In this document: positions 12,292-23,575 of the stretch, one piece after another
Layout: every line of letters starts with the position of its first letter
Position numbering within the stretch: the stretch's first letter is position 1
Origin: Amphirosellinia nigrospora
Lineage: Eukaryota; Ascomycota; Sordariomycetes; Xylariales; Xylariaceae
Direction of reading: 5' to 3'
DNA length: 64,000 nucleotides
Assembly (NCBI GenBank): GCA_004123355.1
Contig: SCHM01000002.1
Span: 2,604,001-2,668,000, forward strand
Made by a program: the position numbers and the translations under genes
The notes under the pieces: generated by a model
Databases searched by the model: none
Told to the model about the DNA's origin: nothing
What the model saw: only the letters and a program-made list of their open reading frames with translations

Positions 12292-13500
12292 CTACAAGGG
12301 CCTCAATACTCGAGAACGCGCTGACGAAAGCTTTCTAAATATCCACGATAGGCCATCAAGTGCTTGGCGAGCAAAGTGATTAAAATGACATAAGGGGGTT
12401 ATTAATTTAAAGTACTTGACGAGATAGATGCGGTCATCTTCAATATGTAGCTTTCGTTGCAAATCGTTCATATTCGACCCTTTGAAAGCCTCGGATGGTA
12501 TTCCAATAGGGAATTCTCGGTTAACATCCCTACTCGTATACAATAGCTTGTAGACATACACCCATTCCCTTTTAATGAGGGTTTTGATGCTGGCTTTGCC
12601 AAGATTGTTCCAGATACACCCCAGCTGCTCTTTGCAAAGATGTCCGAACCGCTCATCAATAAAATACTACCACAGAGACAATCTAGAATCGACACAGTTG
12701 GCATTAGCGAAGTTGTAGTGGCGCCCAAGGACTTGGACTTTAATTACCTGTGCCATCAATGGCCCCAATCCAATAACTGATAAGATCCAGTCATGTTCAC
12801 CTGTTGTTAGTTCAACGGCAAATGGGACGAAATTATTGCAAGAGAAAATACATAACTATTACACTCACCACAGTGCCACCGCCGGCATCACATATGATGT
12901 ATACATCGTCAGTCTCGAGTACCAGGCCATTATCAAAGAGTGTTACTAGGATCGCCGCCTCTGGCTCAGGGACAAATGACAACGGTCATGGGACCTGCAG
13001 GCTAAGGAATAAAGATCCCTACCTTAGCTGCCGCCTCTGGCATACTGGTGCGGCCGTAGTCTTTCTAGATCGCTGGTACAGTAAAGGCAACGCGAAGTGC
13101 CAGTACGGCAATGGCGACCTTGCTCCAGGACTTGTGAATCGTGCTATTAATATACTGCCACAGAGCCTTGAGGTAATTAATAACGACATCGGCCGGGGTC
13201 TTGCCGAGTTCCCTGAGCTTTTTTTTTAACTCGAATATAATAGTCGGACTTCTTCTACGCCTTCGCCCCGAAGAAGAAGTAGTTTAAACCATAATACAGG
13301 GTCTGCATCAAAAGGAAATTCATACCCCCGCATGACCTTATCGTATTCGTAAAATACTTCGATGGGCGCTTTACTTCTGGCAGCGAGACCTGGGCCAGGA
13401 AGATATCATATTGATCTCACTATCCTCTAAGTCATCAACCGTAGCCCATGCCACACCGAGGTATCTGGATCAAGGTTTGTCACACGGATTTCAGCCCTCG
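12292..13500 (-). pseudogene. Hsp70-like (actin-like ATPase fold) gene relic
   Basis: Minus-strand pieces follow in the right order for the divergent fungal Hsp70-like family: YLGVAWATVDDLED near 13460, LRELGKTPADVVINYLKAL near 13200, VAFTVPAI near 13070, MPEAAAKVGI near 13040, the phosphate-binding loop VYIICDAGGGTV near 12890, FIDERFGHLCKEQLG near 12650, IKTLIKREW near 12580 and REFPIGIPSEAFKGSN near 12490. The normal N-terminal GIDFGTT loop is missing or unrecognisable, and several stops and frame changes separate the pieces. Proteins of this family are cytosolic ATPases of unclear role. The breaks here are more numerous than in the neighbouring genes, so I read this as true decay of a host gene copy. 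Confidence 0.7.
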
Positions 13501-16500
13501 GCTGCAGCTCGTTTATTTGTACCATTTTGGGTTATATTGGCTACATAGGCCAACGGAGGTCCGTTGGGGTAGCCCGAAATCTGTGTATATATAGGCTAGT
13601 CAGGTCCCGAGCCTTCTGGAAAGGAATCTAGAGAGTAAGAGGTCCTTTGACGCCATAGCCAATTATTAGATCTGAAGGAATGAAGCTATTCCCAAGCCCA
13701 AATAGAGCCCTTGTGACAAGGTTAGTATGATTAACAGAGAAAGAGCTTACTTGCATAGTCCCAAACTCAACCCCGACGACCAACCCACCGCCGAGGTTCG
13801 AATTTTTCTTCGCGTCAATCCTTGTCATAAAACCTCTCGTAGACCAACGTTCATCAGGCACGTCAGAGGTTTTCCGCATGAAATTTGCCGAATTTTCGGG
13901 GTCTACACCACTTCCCATAACATTTTCTTCGTGGAGCTTATTTGTCGCGATATAACGAACAAAAATCAACATAAGTAACGGAATGGCTATGAAAAGTTGG
14001 ATGAAAGACTGAAAGGTTGTGATGCTGATATATGAAATGATGAAATCACTGGGAAATCACTCAGCTCCTACCACACCGCCACTTAATTGTCCGATCGATA
14101 GGAAACAGAATGCGACTTGCACAGCTTTCAAATCCGCCATTCACATTTATTCTGAAGGAGAGAAATAGAGGGACCGTGCCAATGTGGGAGTACTGTGAAT
14201 TAACGGCCTACGCCCGGATGTCTCATCAGCAATAACGAGTAGTAAATGAACATGGCAGCTCAAGATTAGACACCTCGACATTCCTTCTTTCCCTATCTAG
14301 ACTATCTCAAATAGGAGGTGAAGTTTTTTCAAAAGGTCCAGCCAGCAGCTTCTCCCTAGGCTGCTATGATCGACACATCTTCTTTGAGATATATCATGTG
14401 ACAAGTGCTTATGTTCGAGTGCTTAGAAATTAGAGTTCGTTTGAGCTAATAACCTTTTTAAGGTCTTTAGGGGCCCTAGCTTGTTAATCCTAACTTTGAT
14501 ATAACCTTGCTTATGTTTTTAATTTATAAGTAGCTTTTAAAAAAGATTTTGCAGAAGCCCTTTAACATATAACTTTTTTTTAAAGCCCAGGCTATTCTAA
14601 CTAATGATATTATACTCGCGCATGCTTATATCTTATCCTACGAAATAATCGGAAGCAAATCGGCCTCCAGGACTTCCTAGGACTCTATGTAACTCTGTAA
14701 AACTAAACAAGGAGATATACAAGCAGGTCGCGAGATCGAATGGCGCGTATATGAGGATATACCATGGATTTTTTACGAAAGTAATGAACTACAGCATAGT
14801 CATTAACAGCAAAGAAACATGTAGTCATTACGTTGTTGCCTGAACCAAGTCCAATTAAGCATGGTGAGTCGTTAGGAGATAAATTTGATGTAGTAGAGAG
14901 GCTGAAGATAGACGTATTATATGACATGTCTCATAGGGATACGATGGAGGATATGGCATTCTAGGAGTGGCAGAAAAGATGAAAGGTTCACTGAAGTGGT
15001 CAAAGGTGAGTTTCAAGCACATCTTCTGCGGGTAGGGAATGCGCTAGCTGTTGGGTTTGATGAGAACCACTCTGAAATACAGTGACGAGAATTATTAAAA
15101 TGGGTTCTGTTAAGCATTTTTCATGATTAGTGGTATCTTTATTTGAGTGTCTTGACTGGAATACCCAATACTGAAGTAGGGCGGGTGAGATGTATGGGCA
15201 AATTAGGCCCAGGGAAGCAGAGGGGCAAATTGACAAGGGGATAGGTCACATAAAAACACCAGAATTCCCTCTGTATCTTACTTTTTGTACTTAACACACA
15301 CACCGCGGAGCTTTTAGTTTTTTGTATTTTTATTAATATGTTGCGTTCCCTTTGATCAAAGGATTCCCCTTATTTCTACGTGACTCAGACTCGAATTGGA
15401 TGAGTAATTCCCATATTACCTCCTTTCTCGTGGCCCAGTCACCCTGGGCCAATTCAGTACATGTCCTCCAGTCAAGAACTACAGAGATATAGGCTGCTGC
15501 CTACCTCCTCGAACGTCGAGAGCTACCTTTTAAATTATAAGAGTGTACGGTTTGGATGGGCAAAACTGTCGGGGAATGATTGATTTGCAAGATGTAAACG
15601 AAAATTCACTATTTGTTTTAACCTAATGCTGGTTAGCCGGAAGCAAAAGTGTCAAAGTTAGTCAAGTAGGAAACTCCAATCCATAATCAGGGAGAGTGGT
15701 TGACCCCGAAAAAGGAAGCTCCGCACGGAGTGTAGCCAAGATGGCTGAGTTCAGCCAATCAGTTTTGCAGTCTCTATCCCTGGGCCGTATTGAGGCTGCA
15801 TACAGTCTGCCTCGACTTTGACGGCAAGGTTGATTATCGGATATTCCCAGCGCTTCTATGACAAGGTCTCGTGATAAAGCGATTGGAACAGAGAATCTTG
15901 TTCAGTTAATAATCTACTTGTCGGGTGTAGGGCCTCTGATTCCCATTCTCTTCTATAATGCAAACTTACCTGTAGCCCCTTTATTTACAAACAGATCTTG
16001 AGGTCTCCCCTTCTTGGTAGGACCTCCGGTCGTAAGGCTTCTCGAGAGGGGCCTATGTGACAGCTAAGGATGTGGTTCGTATTTATATGCGAACCCACCA
16101 TGTTGTAGCGCCCGCCAATCCACCGGGAAATTGATAAGATTGGGGATAGTGATGCATAGCTACAAACGGAATGGATTGGTGCCTGAAAAGGGCAACTATC
16201 TGGCAGCCGAGACAGATTTGTTTACAGTGTGTGGCTAAGTTGGTATCCAATAGGGTGACGAGGTGTCCACCAAGAATAGAATGCTGTGCGACGCAAATTT
16301 CACTGCACTTATACAAATGACTTCGATGGCTCGGCCCGTGAAGAAGAAATATCTGCTTGGTCAACTATAACAATGGTATACCCTTTTCCAAGCCGAAGGA
16401 CCGGGCAAACCCCAATGGTTAACACTAATGAAAAGTTGATTACGATATTGGATATTGACGTTGAAGGACGGGAGTTAGGAGCACTGAATGCAGCGATTAT

Positions 16501-17508
16501 GTCACTTAGTATAATAAGTAGTGGTGAAAATTGGCCAATAAGAGCTAGAGCTAACAACGTGGAAATTTAGTAGTATCAACACCACACTCAAATTGCTTTT
16601 TCACGTTCAGCTACATACCCAAGTGCAAGTCCTAAAGTTGTATTAGTATAACAGCGTTCAGTTTGGTCAAGAGATCCCCCATATATCTCTGTGAATAATC
16701 CTAAATCTGGGATGAGTAAAGGCTAGATTACCTTTTAGGTTAGGAGCCCGGAGGACACGGGCTGATTTAATATTCGCGTCTAGATGTGCGCTGCAAGGAA
16801 GTTCCGTAGCCAAAGCTGCCGATGAAAGAGGCATCTTGCACTTGGACCTCACCTCAAAAGACATACCATCCGGTCCTTCAGAAGGCCTAGGTATAATAAA
16901 CCATGAGTGTGCAACCAGCCAGCCCCTTTCGGTCTCTCATTGGACGCCAAGATGTCTCAATCCCATCTCACGGTTAGGCCGTCCAAGCCCCGTGAGAGTG
17001 CACAGAGAATGTGGCTGCGCTGCGTAGTACGGTTCAGACCAATCCTCGCAGGTAAAGCTGAGCCTAGGCGGACAATAGGGCCGGCGAACACCGCCACCGT
17101 GGCCACGTAATACTTGCAGTATAGGAATTCCTCTTGTCAGTCCTCGCCCCCAATCACTTTAGAGAATATTGAGGGACGATCAGATAGATACAATACCCAT
17201 TTGTGACAGGTGAATAGGCAAGATTAGGTTGTAGATGGTAAGACATTAGCCGTCTTCAAACAGATTGCTGGATTATCTCCTCTGTCTTTTGCCTTTCGTA
17301 CCGGGGCTGGGGTCTCGCAGTAGCATTATGTATCTCTGTCGCCCCCAGAGCGGCCGCGTTGATGACTTGAACTAATGTAATGGTATTTTGCTAATATAGA
17401 AAGGCCTCAGCTGGGCCATAGCTTATCAAATGGAATATCACCCAGGTTAATAGCACTACGTCCCCCTCTCCCTAACATACCAGAACATCCCAGGAAAACC
17501 GTCAAACA
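13501..17508. other. Gene-poor 4 kb spacer with unrecognised coding relics
   Basis: No gene can be named. Minus-strand 13628-13972 gives a 114-residue frame (VDPENSANFMRKTSDVPDER), preceded by a hydrophobic stretch (FIQLFIAIPLLMLIFVRY) in the same frame. 14450-14640 is a short AT-rich patch. Minus-strand 16309-16557 encodes a hydrophobic stretch (LALIGQFSPLLIILSDIIAA), and near 16640 the minus strand reads YGGSLDQTERCYTNTTLGLA. These look like pieces of decayed membrane or secreted proteins, but I cannot assign a family. An inverted repeat CCAACGGA-GG-TCCGTTGG lies near 13551-13568. Confidence 0.4.
13628..13972 (-). CDS. Unrecognised short frame, possible C-terminal part of a membrane transporter
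   Basis: 114 codons, open beyond its first Met through FIQLFIAIPLLMLIFVRY to about 14030. One hydrophobic segment is followed by a polar tail with NKLHEENVMGSGVDPENSA and SDVPDERWSTRGFM. Charged tails of this type (ENKRRD...VDPEN...TD-E-FR) close many fungal MFS allantoate-type permeases, but the rest of such a protein is not visible upstream. It may be a relic or a chance frame. Confidence 0.25.
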   Translation of the reverse strand: MLIFVRYIATNKLHEENVMGSGVDPENSANFMRKTSDVPDERWSTRGFMTRIDAKKNSNLGGGLVVGVEFGTMQVSSFSVNHTNLVTRALFGLGNSFIPSDLIIGYGVKGPLTL

Positions 17509-18878
17509 ATGGTGGTCAGGGCAGTCTCGCAGCCTCGCGTCGGTGCTGCCCTACTCCTGACCAGCGTCCTCTTCACCGCGTTCTCCTCAGCATCAGTCAC
17601 CAGCCAGTTCCAGCATTTCTACGGCCAGCACGGCTCCAAGTACGAGTATATCCTGCACCACAACTGCAGCCAGCAATACGCGAACTACCTCACCGGGCGG
17701 CCGAAGGACTTTCCGGCCGACTGGCTCGGCGGCAGCGGCAGGACCACCGTGCTCGTGGAGCCCGTCGTCAAATGCCTCCTCGAGAACGTGTCCGAATACA
17801 TCAAGGCGGCCGCCTCGTCGGCGCAGGTCATCCTCGGCGTCACCCCGCCGCTCCTGGCCTCGCTAGGCGTGAGCGCCGACGAGCTGGCCATGCTGAGCGT
17901 GGTCGGCCGCCGACCGCTGCTGTCGCTCCTGATCTCCTTTGGGAACCTGAGCGTATATATGGAGAGGCGTTTGTCTTCCACCCGCCGAAGAAGATGCTGC
18001 AGCGTAGCCGAGGCCGATATCCTCTCCACAAGCTGAAATCGACATTCAATGGGCGGATACTGTCCGCATTCCAATATGCTATCGCACTGGGAGCGGCTCT
18101 GAATGTCACTGTTTTAAGTTGGCAGCTGGGGCTTAGAACAGGTACTTATCAAACTTGAAAGCTGCCTGCCCATGGCCTATCTGCTAATGGTGCATAGTGT
18201 GTTCTTGGTGGTCAAACACAGTGTTCGGGCCTCTTATCTGGACGATACTCAGTGTCCCTCTACACCTTGCGGGCGCCTTCGCGATACGGCTTCGCGTGCG
18301 AAGGATATACAGCGACGAAGAAAACGACGTGAACATGACTTTCAGAGAATGGCTCCGACTGCTTCCTATCAAGCTTCGAGAGTTTTGGAATACCGAGTGG
18401 GTGCCGGCCTTGTGGCAGGAAGAGGTTAGGATCAAAGTGAGCAACTCTCGGAACTGTTTTCTTCTTTTTGCCAACTTTTAGAGCACGAAGTTTCTCTTTT
18501 GGGCCAGGGAGTGGCTATATAAGCTTCTGAAACCCTCATACACGAGCGCTTGATGGCGATAACTGACTCCGATTGTTGTAGTCCTTTGAAGAAGGCGCAA
18601 TATACGTTGCATGGTCGTGGCTACTCTCAACCGCAATAGTTATTCACATCCTATTCGGGTCGCTGGTGCTCTCCGGTCTTCTCTTCATCGGACCGCGGGA
18701 CGCGCTGTTCGTGATTTTCAGATATGTGATCTCTATCTTGGCATGCCGGATTCTCGTCACGTTCGAGCTCGCTGGTATGAGAGCTCGGTATTCACCAGAG
18801 CTTGAGCCAATATTGTTAAGGGAGATCATAAAGCCGCCCACTAAATATATAAGGAAAAGGCGAAGTACACTTGATTGA
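17509..18878 (+). CDS. Conserved fungal membrane protein of unknown function
   Basis: Three exons: 17509-18141, 18198-18436 and 18582-18878. A signal-like start (VGAALLLTSVLFTAFSSASV) is followed by a lumenal or extracellular part (HHNCSQQYANYLTGRPKDF) and hydrophobic stretches AQVILGVTPPLLASLGV, LLSLLISFGNLSV, ILSAFQYAIALGAALNVTVL, VFGPLIWTILSVPLHLAGAF, LLSTAIVIHILFGSLVL and VIFRYVISILACRILV, so about five or six spans. The basic end KPPTKYIRKRRSTLD is typical of a cytosolic tail. I recall similar Pezizomycotina proteins (LVEPVVKCLLENVSEYI) only as uncharacterised. A one-base loss near 17953-17963 shifts the frame between GNLSVY and GEAFVFHPPKK. Intron 2 is an introner-like element. Codon use is GC-rich in exon 1 and less so afterwards. 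Confidence 0.7.
18437..18581 (+). mobile_element. Introner-like element, copy B (intron 2 of the membrane-protein gene)
   Basis: 145 bp intron, GTGAGC...TTGTAG, against 55 bp for intron 1 of the same gene. It matches the SDR intron at 7640-7786 from donor to acceptor: 25 of the first 30 bases agree, and AAACCCTCAT and ATAACTGACTCCGA are identical. The two host genes share no protein similarity, so gene duplication does not explain the match. Confidence 0.72.
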
Positions 18879-19465
18879 GGGAGGTTTGACAGATAATTAT
18901 AGACTAATGTTCAAATTGAGTTGTTCTATACTTATCTTGTACAGTATATGTACTGTACGAAAGGAACTCGATGTCTAATTGCTGTTGATTGGGAACTGAT
19001 ATTACCTACACTACACCCAATTACTAAGCTGCACATGTATCTTGTTAAGGAGACGATGTCTTTGACGTCAAGGAAAGAATTCAAATAGTCGCTTTAGAGA
19101 TCTTAAGGTAATTGTTCAAGTTCGATCGACCTAGACGGCCCATACGCCGTGTTCTTATCGGATAGATGGATAGATATCTTCAGCCTACACTATATGCTGA
19201 CATGGGTCATGATAATCCCGCCACGCTGAATCCTAAAGTCGTTGCTCTATGTAAGATATGCCATGGCTAGTTAGTCCTGGGTCCGGGGTTGTTTACCGAG
19301 GACAACAGCACCTGCCGGATCTGTCTAGGCGACGGGAATAAAAAACATGGATGAATAAATAGTCCCAGAATCGCGTCTGCGTGTTTTCTTCCCTTTCCCT
19401 TGGCACCCCCTTCCCGAAAATAAACGCCAGAGAGAGAGAGGAAGATAGATATATCATACCTCGCT
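18879..19465. other. Intergenic region upstream of the S28 peptidase
   Basis: About 590 bp. Contains the imperfect palindrome TTGTACAGTATATGTACTGTACGA near 18937 in two halves (GTACAGTA / TACTGTAC) and a purine-rich AGAGAGAGAGGAAGATAGAT leader just before the ATG. No gene. Confidence 0.45.
18940..18959. promoter_or_regulatory. Palindrome GTACAGTA-N4-TACTGTAC
   Basis: Perfect 8 bp inverted repeat with a 4 bp spacer (TATG), about 520 bp upstream of the S28 peptidase start and 62 bp past the membrane-protein stop. It could form a hairpin or be a dimeric factor site. No known factor is assigned. Confidence 0.35.
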
Positions 19466-21221
19466 ATGGAGTTGTTCTCAGTGGTTGTCTGGCTGTTTTG
19501 CTATTGTGGGCTGCTGAGCCCATTGGCTTCTGCCGACGCACTACCGCCAAGACGGCGTCTGCCAAGTCGGCCCCAATCCGGTTCATCCAATGCGCTGGAA
19601 TCTCGGAGTCGCCCTGCGTATTATTTCGACCAGACTGTAAGCTATCCATTGTCACCTCAGAAACTTGGCGTAGTCCTTGGTGTTCTCTTGTTACATTGCT
19701 CATACTTTTAAATAGATCAACCATTTCCCTCAAACGGTGCCCTCCATCCCGGTGCCAAGGGAACTTTCAAGCAGCGCTATTTCCTAGAGACATCTTACTA
19801 CAAACCTGGCGGACCCGTCTTCCTCTACCTAGCCGGTGAGGGTCCAATTGATGGCGACACGCATCTCGATGCCAGCTTGATCGAGCTGCTCATAAAGAAG
19901 TACAATGGCATAGGCGTAGTCTTGGAGAACCGCTTTTACGGCACCAGCGTTCCCTTCAACACCTCGACGACAGATGAGCTGTTGTACTTGGCGACCGAGC
20001 AGGTCATCGCCGACTTCGACGTGTTCGCCAGGAAAGTGAAGCTCCCGGGCGTCAGCAACATCAACGCGCCCTCGACGCCCTGGATCCTCTACGGCGGGAG
20101 CTACCCGGGCGCGCTGTCGGCGTTCACGAAGAAGACGTACCCCAAGACCTTCTACGGCGGCATCTCCAGCAGCGGCGTCATCCACGGCCAGCTCGAGTAC
20201 CCGCAATGGTATGACCCGATCCAGAAGCTCGCGCCGCAGGACTGCGTCGCCAGCGTCAACGACATTGTGGACAAGATCGACGTCGTCGTGCAGTCCAAGA
20301 ACCAGGCCGCCATCGCGCAGCTCAAGGACGTCTTCGGCTCGGCGCGCTCGCGGACATCCGGGACTTCGCGCAGACCATCGCGTACCCCATCGGCGGGCCT
20401 TCTACTACCCGTCCTACACGTGGCAGGAGATCAACTGGAACCCCAAGTACGGGCACCAGGACTTCTTCGAGTTCTGCAACAATGTCACCGACATCGACGC
20501 CTCGCCCGCCGTGACGGCCGTCGACGGCGCCCTCGCCAAGTACACGGGCGGCCAAGCCTGGAAGAACCTGGGCAACTACGCCGCGTACGTCAAGCGCGTC
20601 ATCCTCCCGCTCTGCGCGAGCGGCGACTATAACAGCCCCCAGTGCTTCGGCACGCAGCACCCGGACTGGTGGGCCAACGTCACCAGCGGCGCCGAGCGAA
20701 GCTACCTCTACACGACGTGCACCGAGTTCGGCGCCTACCAGGCCGCCTACCCGGCCGGCAAGAAGTCGCTGCTATCCCGCGTCGTCGACGCCACGTACAC
20801 CCAGCAGTGGTGCAACTGGCATTCCCCAAGGGTAAGAGCTTCCACGCGATCCTCGAACTGGAAGAAGACAGAATCTGACTTGACGCGAACAGGAAAATAC
20901 AACTCCATCCCCGCTACACCGAACCTGGCCAAATGGAACGCCTATGGCGATTTCGATTTCAAGGCCGAACGGCTCCTCTTCGTTGATGGAAGCGCTGACC
21001 CGTGGAAGGACCTATGCTACCATTCGGACCTTGCGCCCGCCCGCACCTCCTGGGATCCGCAGCCGCAGCATTTGATCAACGGCGCCGGACACGTGTGGGA
21101 TCTGCGGGCGCTTGATGACCTCAACGCCGAACCTCAGTTCATTCGTGCCGCTACGCAACTTGAGATTCGCACGGTGGGGACTTGGCTCAAGGAGTTCAAG
21201 AGTTCAAATTATGCTTCGTAG
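19466..21221 (+). CDS. Secreted serine peptidase, family S28 (Pro-Xaa carboxypeptidase-like)
   Basis: Exons 19466-19636, 19716-20831 and 20893-21221. The start MELFSVVVWLFCYCGLLSPL is a clear signal peptide, followed by a short Arg-rich segment that may be a propeptide. Family blocks are YYFDQT-INHF, KQRYFLETSYYKPGGPVFLY, GEGPIDGD, VVLENRFYGTSVPF, the nucleophile elbow LYGGSYPGALSAF (Ser), ISSSGVIHGQLEYPQWYDP, LLFVDGSADPWKD (Asp region) and INGAGHVWD (His). S28 enzymes cleave after proline, often in acidic secretions. Apparent single-base losses lie near 19725-19731, 20335-20342, 20394-20402 and 20817-20823, mostly in C or G runs; the residues on both sides remain fully conserved. About 520 residues is normal for the family. 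The GC-rich coding bias agrees with a functional gene. Confidence 0.88.
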
Positions 21222-21440
21222 CTTTCGTATCTATCAAGAGAACGCCTCGGTTCGTCACTATGATGCATCCAATTAAAATACTTGTTCGAGTATTATGTAA
21301 CCTTTATAAGCTCCTAATGTCATTTTATTGGATGTAGCAAGTCACATGACAAGCACCTTGCAATAGACAGCTAGTTAAAATCGCCTGTGTAATGTTGTAT
21401 AAGTGCCATATATGTAGTATTAACTATTGGTATCTCGCTA

Positions 21441-22777
21441 CTAGCTAGTCTCCATGGAAACTCCATTATCTGCCGGTGCCACTGTCTGTTGTAGAGGCGG
21501 TAGGTGTCTCCTGGACTCGTGTCTGGCCATCTGCTGCATGAGGTTGTCCATGATCACCAACGCGGCCATGGCTTCGACAATTGGCACGGCCCTGGGCACC
21601 ACGCAAGGGTCGTGGCGCCCCTTGGCCGCCAGCACGCCTTCCGACTCGCCGTCATATGTAGCAGTAGTCTGTTCCTGGCTAATAGTCGCAGGGGGTTTGA
21701 AGGCTACTCGAAAGTAGATCGGAGCGCCGTTGGAGATACCTCCTTGTATGCCACCGGAGTTATTCGTCTTGGTGGTCAACTTCGGCCTGGGCACGCCATT
21801 TCTGGCCGCGCCGTAATCTGCCGTCGCGGAGGGCTCTGGGGCTCGGATGAACAGGTCATTGTGAATCGAGCCAGGTATCTCACAGCCCCCGAAGCCGGAG
21901 CCGACCTCGAAACCTTTCGTCGCGGGTATGCTGAGCATCGCGTGGGCAAGCTCGGCCTCCAACTTATCGAAACAGGGTTCGCCTAGACCGCTGGGTACGT
22001 TCCTGATCACGCAAGTGACTGTACCGCCTATGCTGTTGTGATCATCTCGGAACTTGGCAATGTACTCTTCCATCTTTTTCGCGGCTTGCGCGTCGGGACA
22101 CCGCACGGGTAGGAACCTGTCAACGGTAGCCTGGTCGATTGTCTGGAGGAGGTCCATGAAAGCCGGATTTTGGCTCGGTGTCGGGAACTCGGGCGTGGGC
22201 GGAAACATATGCACAGCACCGACCGAGGTGACAAAGGCCGCGATCTCGACACCGTAGGACAATTTCAAATATTTCTCGGCTATAGCGCCCGCGGCCACAC
22301 GCCCAATTGTCTCGCGCGCCGAGCTGCGGCCACCACCACTGCTCGCCTTGACGCCATATTTCTCCAAGTACGTCCAATCGGCATGGCTCGGCCGAGGGTA
22401 GAGGTCCATGGTCTTGTTTCCGTAGTCCTTGGGCCGCTGGTCCTGGTTGCGGACAGTGAGGTGGATAGGTGTTCCCAGTGTCACTCCGAATTCGGTGCCG
22501 GACTGGATCACGACGCGGTCTTTCTCGTCTCGAGGGGTCGTTATAGCGCTTTGGCCAGGCCTTCGACGGGTCATCTGGGGTTGAATATCGTCTTCGGTGA
22601 GTAGCATGCCTGGTGGGCAGCCGTCGACGATACAGCCGACAGAAAGGCAGTGGGATTCACCATAGCTGCATCATGCTTGTTAGAGTTTCAAGGATGATGG
22701 AGTCGCCACTCAATTCATGGTGAGCGGTACGTAGAGACATACGTGGTGACCCGGAAAAGTTTTCCGAAAGTCGACAT
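21441..22777 (-). CDS. aro2: Chorismate synthase
   Basis: Two exons, 22743-22777 and 21441-22665, joined over a 77 bp intron, encode 419 residues without a break. The start is [20 protein letters not shown], including the first chorismate synthase signature GESHC. Then come [70 protein letters not shown] and [16 protein letters not shown], followed by [20 protein letters not shown]. These are the FMN- and EPSP-binding motifs. The enzyme makes chorismate from EPSP, the last shikimate-pathway step, probably in the cytosol. Fungal enzymes may also carry their own NADPH-flavin reductase activity. The tail NGVSMETS is short. It converges with the S28 gene (219 bp apart). One of the clean frames in the window. 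Confidence 0.96.
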
Positions 22778-23575
22778 TCTACCTCTGTTAAATCCCGTTG
22801 GTGGAGTGTCGGAGAGGGTGAAGGAGTGCTGAATTGGGACGGAGAACTGGTGCTCGAGCTAAGCTATCTACTCCTCGTGGAGGATTCGTAAATATCTGTG
22901 ATACGAAGTTCGTTTACCCTTATAAAGTAGTTATGAGTCACAAAAAACCTCCCTGAAGAGCAAATGCACGCAAATTAGGCGCTATCAAAAATCCTATGAG
23001 TTGAGGATACTTGACATTCGACACTAAGTACACTCGTAAGGTTCTAGTTTTTGGAAGACGACACTGGTGGGGTGTGGGACCGGCTCCGAATCGGAGCCCC
23101 GCGACTCACCTCAGCTGGGACCCCTGCTCACAGCTGGCCAACCTGTATCATGTAATTTGACGGTATAATAATAACTTGTACTGCTAACCCCTTGAAGGTT
23201 GGTTCTCTCTTTCGTGTAATTGATGAACTCGTTAATTACTGAGGTCTATTTCTTATATCTTCAATACCTATTTAGAGTCAATTCTTTGTACCTCCAAGCC
23301 AACTTACATAGAGAATGGGAGGGTTATAATTTACCTCATATAGAGCCGGGTGGGGGCAACTACTGTCGATTTATCACCTACAACCTAGGGGCGGCTCCGT
23401 GTCGGTGCAGGGGTTATCATTTTCATACCCTAGCCTCACTCATTCACTCTTCATTCAGCTAATATTGACTGAAAACACGAACATAATGAGTCAATTCCAC
23501 CAATATTGATGATACGATGTTGATACTCACATGTACAACAAGCTCAAACTATAATACCAGCTCAATTAGCGCCTG
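22778..23575. other. Divergent intergenic region, chorismate synthase/lipoate ligase
   Basis: About 800 bp shared by two divergent starts. Contains CCG-N3-CGG elements at 23086-23094 and 23397-23405, the first inside a perfect inverted repeat, and a TATAA on the minus strand near 22921. No gene. Confidence 0.5.
23082..23098. promoter_or_regulatory. Inverted repeat GGCTCCGA-A-TCGGAGCC
   Basis: Perfect 8 bp inverted repeat around one base, with CCG-N3-CGG at its core. A second CCG-N3-CGG (CCGTGTCGG) lies at 23397-23405. Everted CGG half-sites with short spacers are typical targets of fungal Zn2Cys6 dimers. Position between two divergent starts supports a control role, but the factor is unknown. 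Confidence 0.4.

Noticed and set aside
13551-13568. Inverted repeat CCAACGGA-GG-TCCGTTGG as a terminator or operator
   Set aside because: Isolated 8 bp arms in a relic region with no adjacent active gene; chance is likely.
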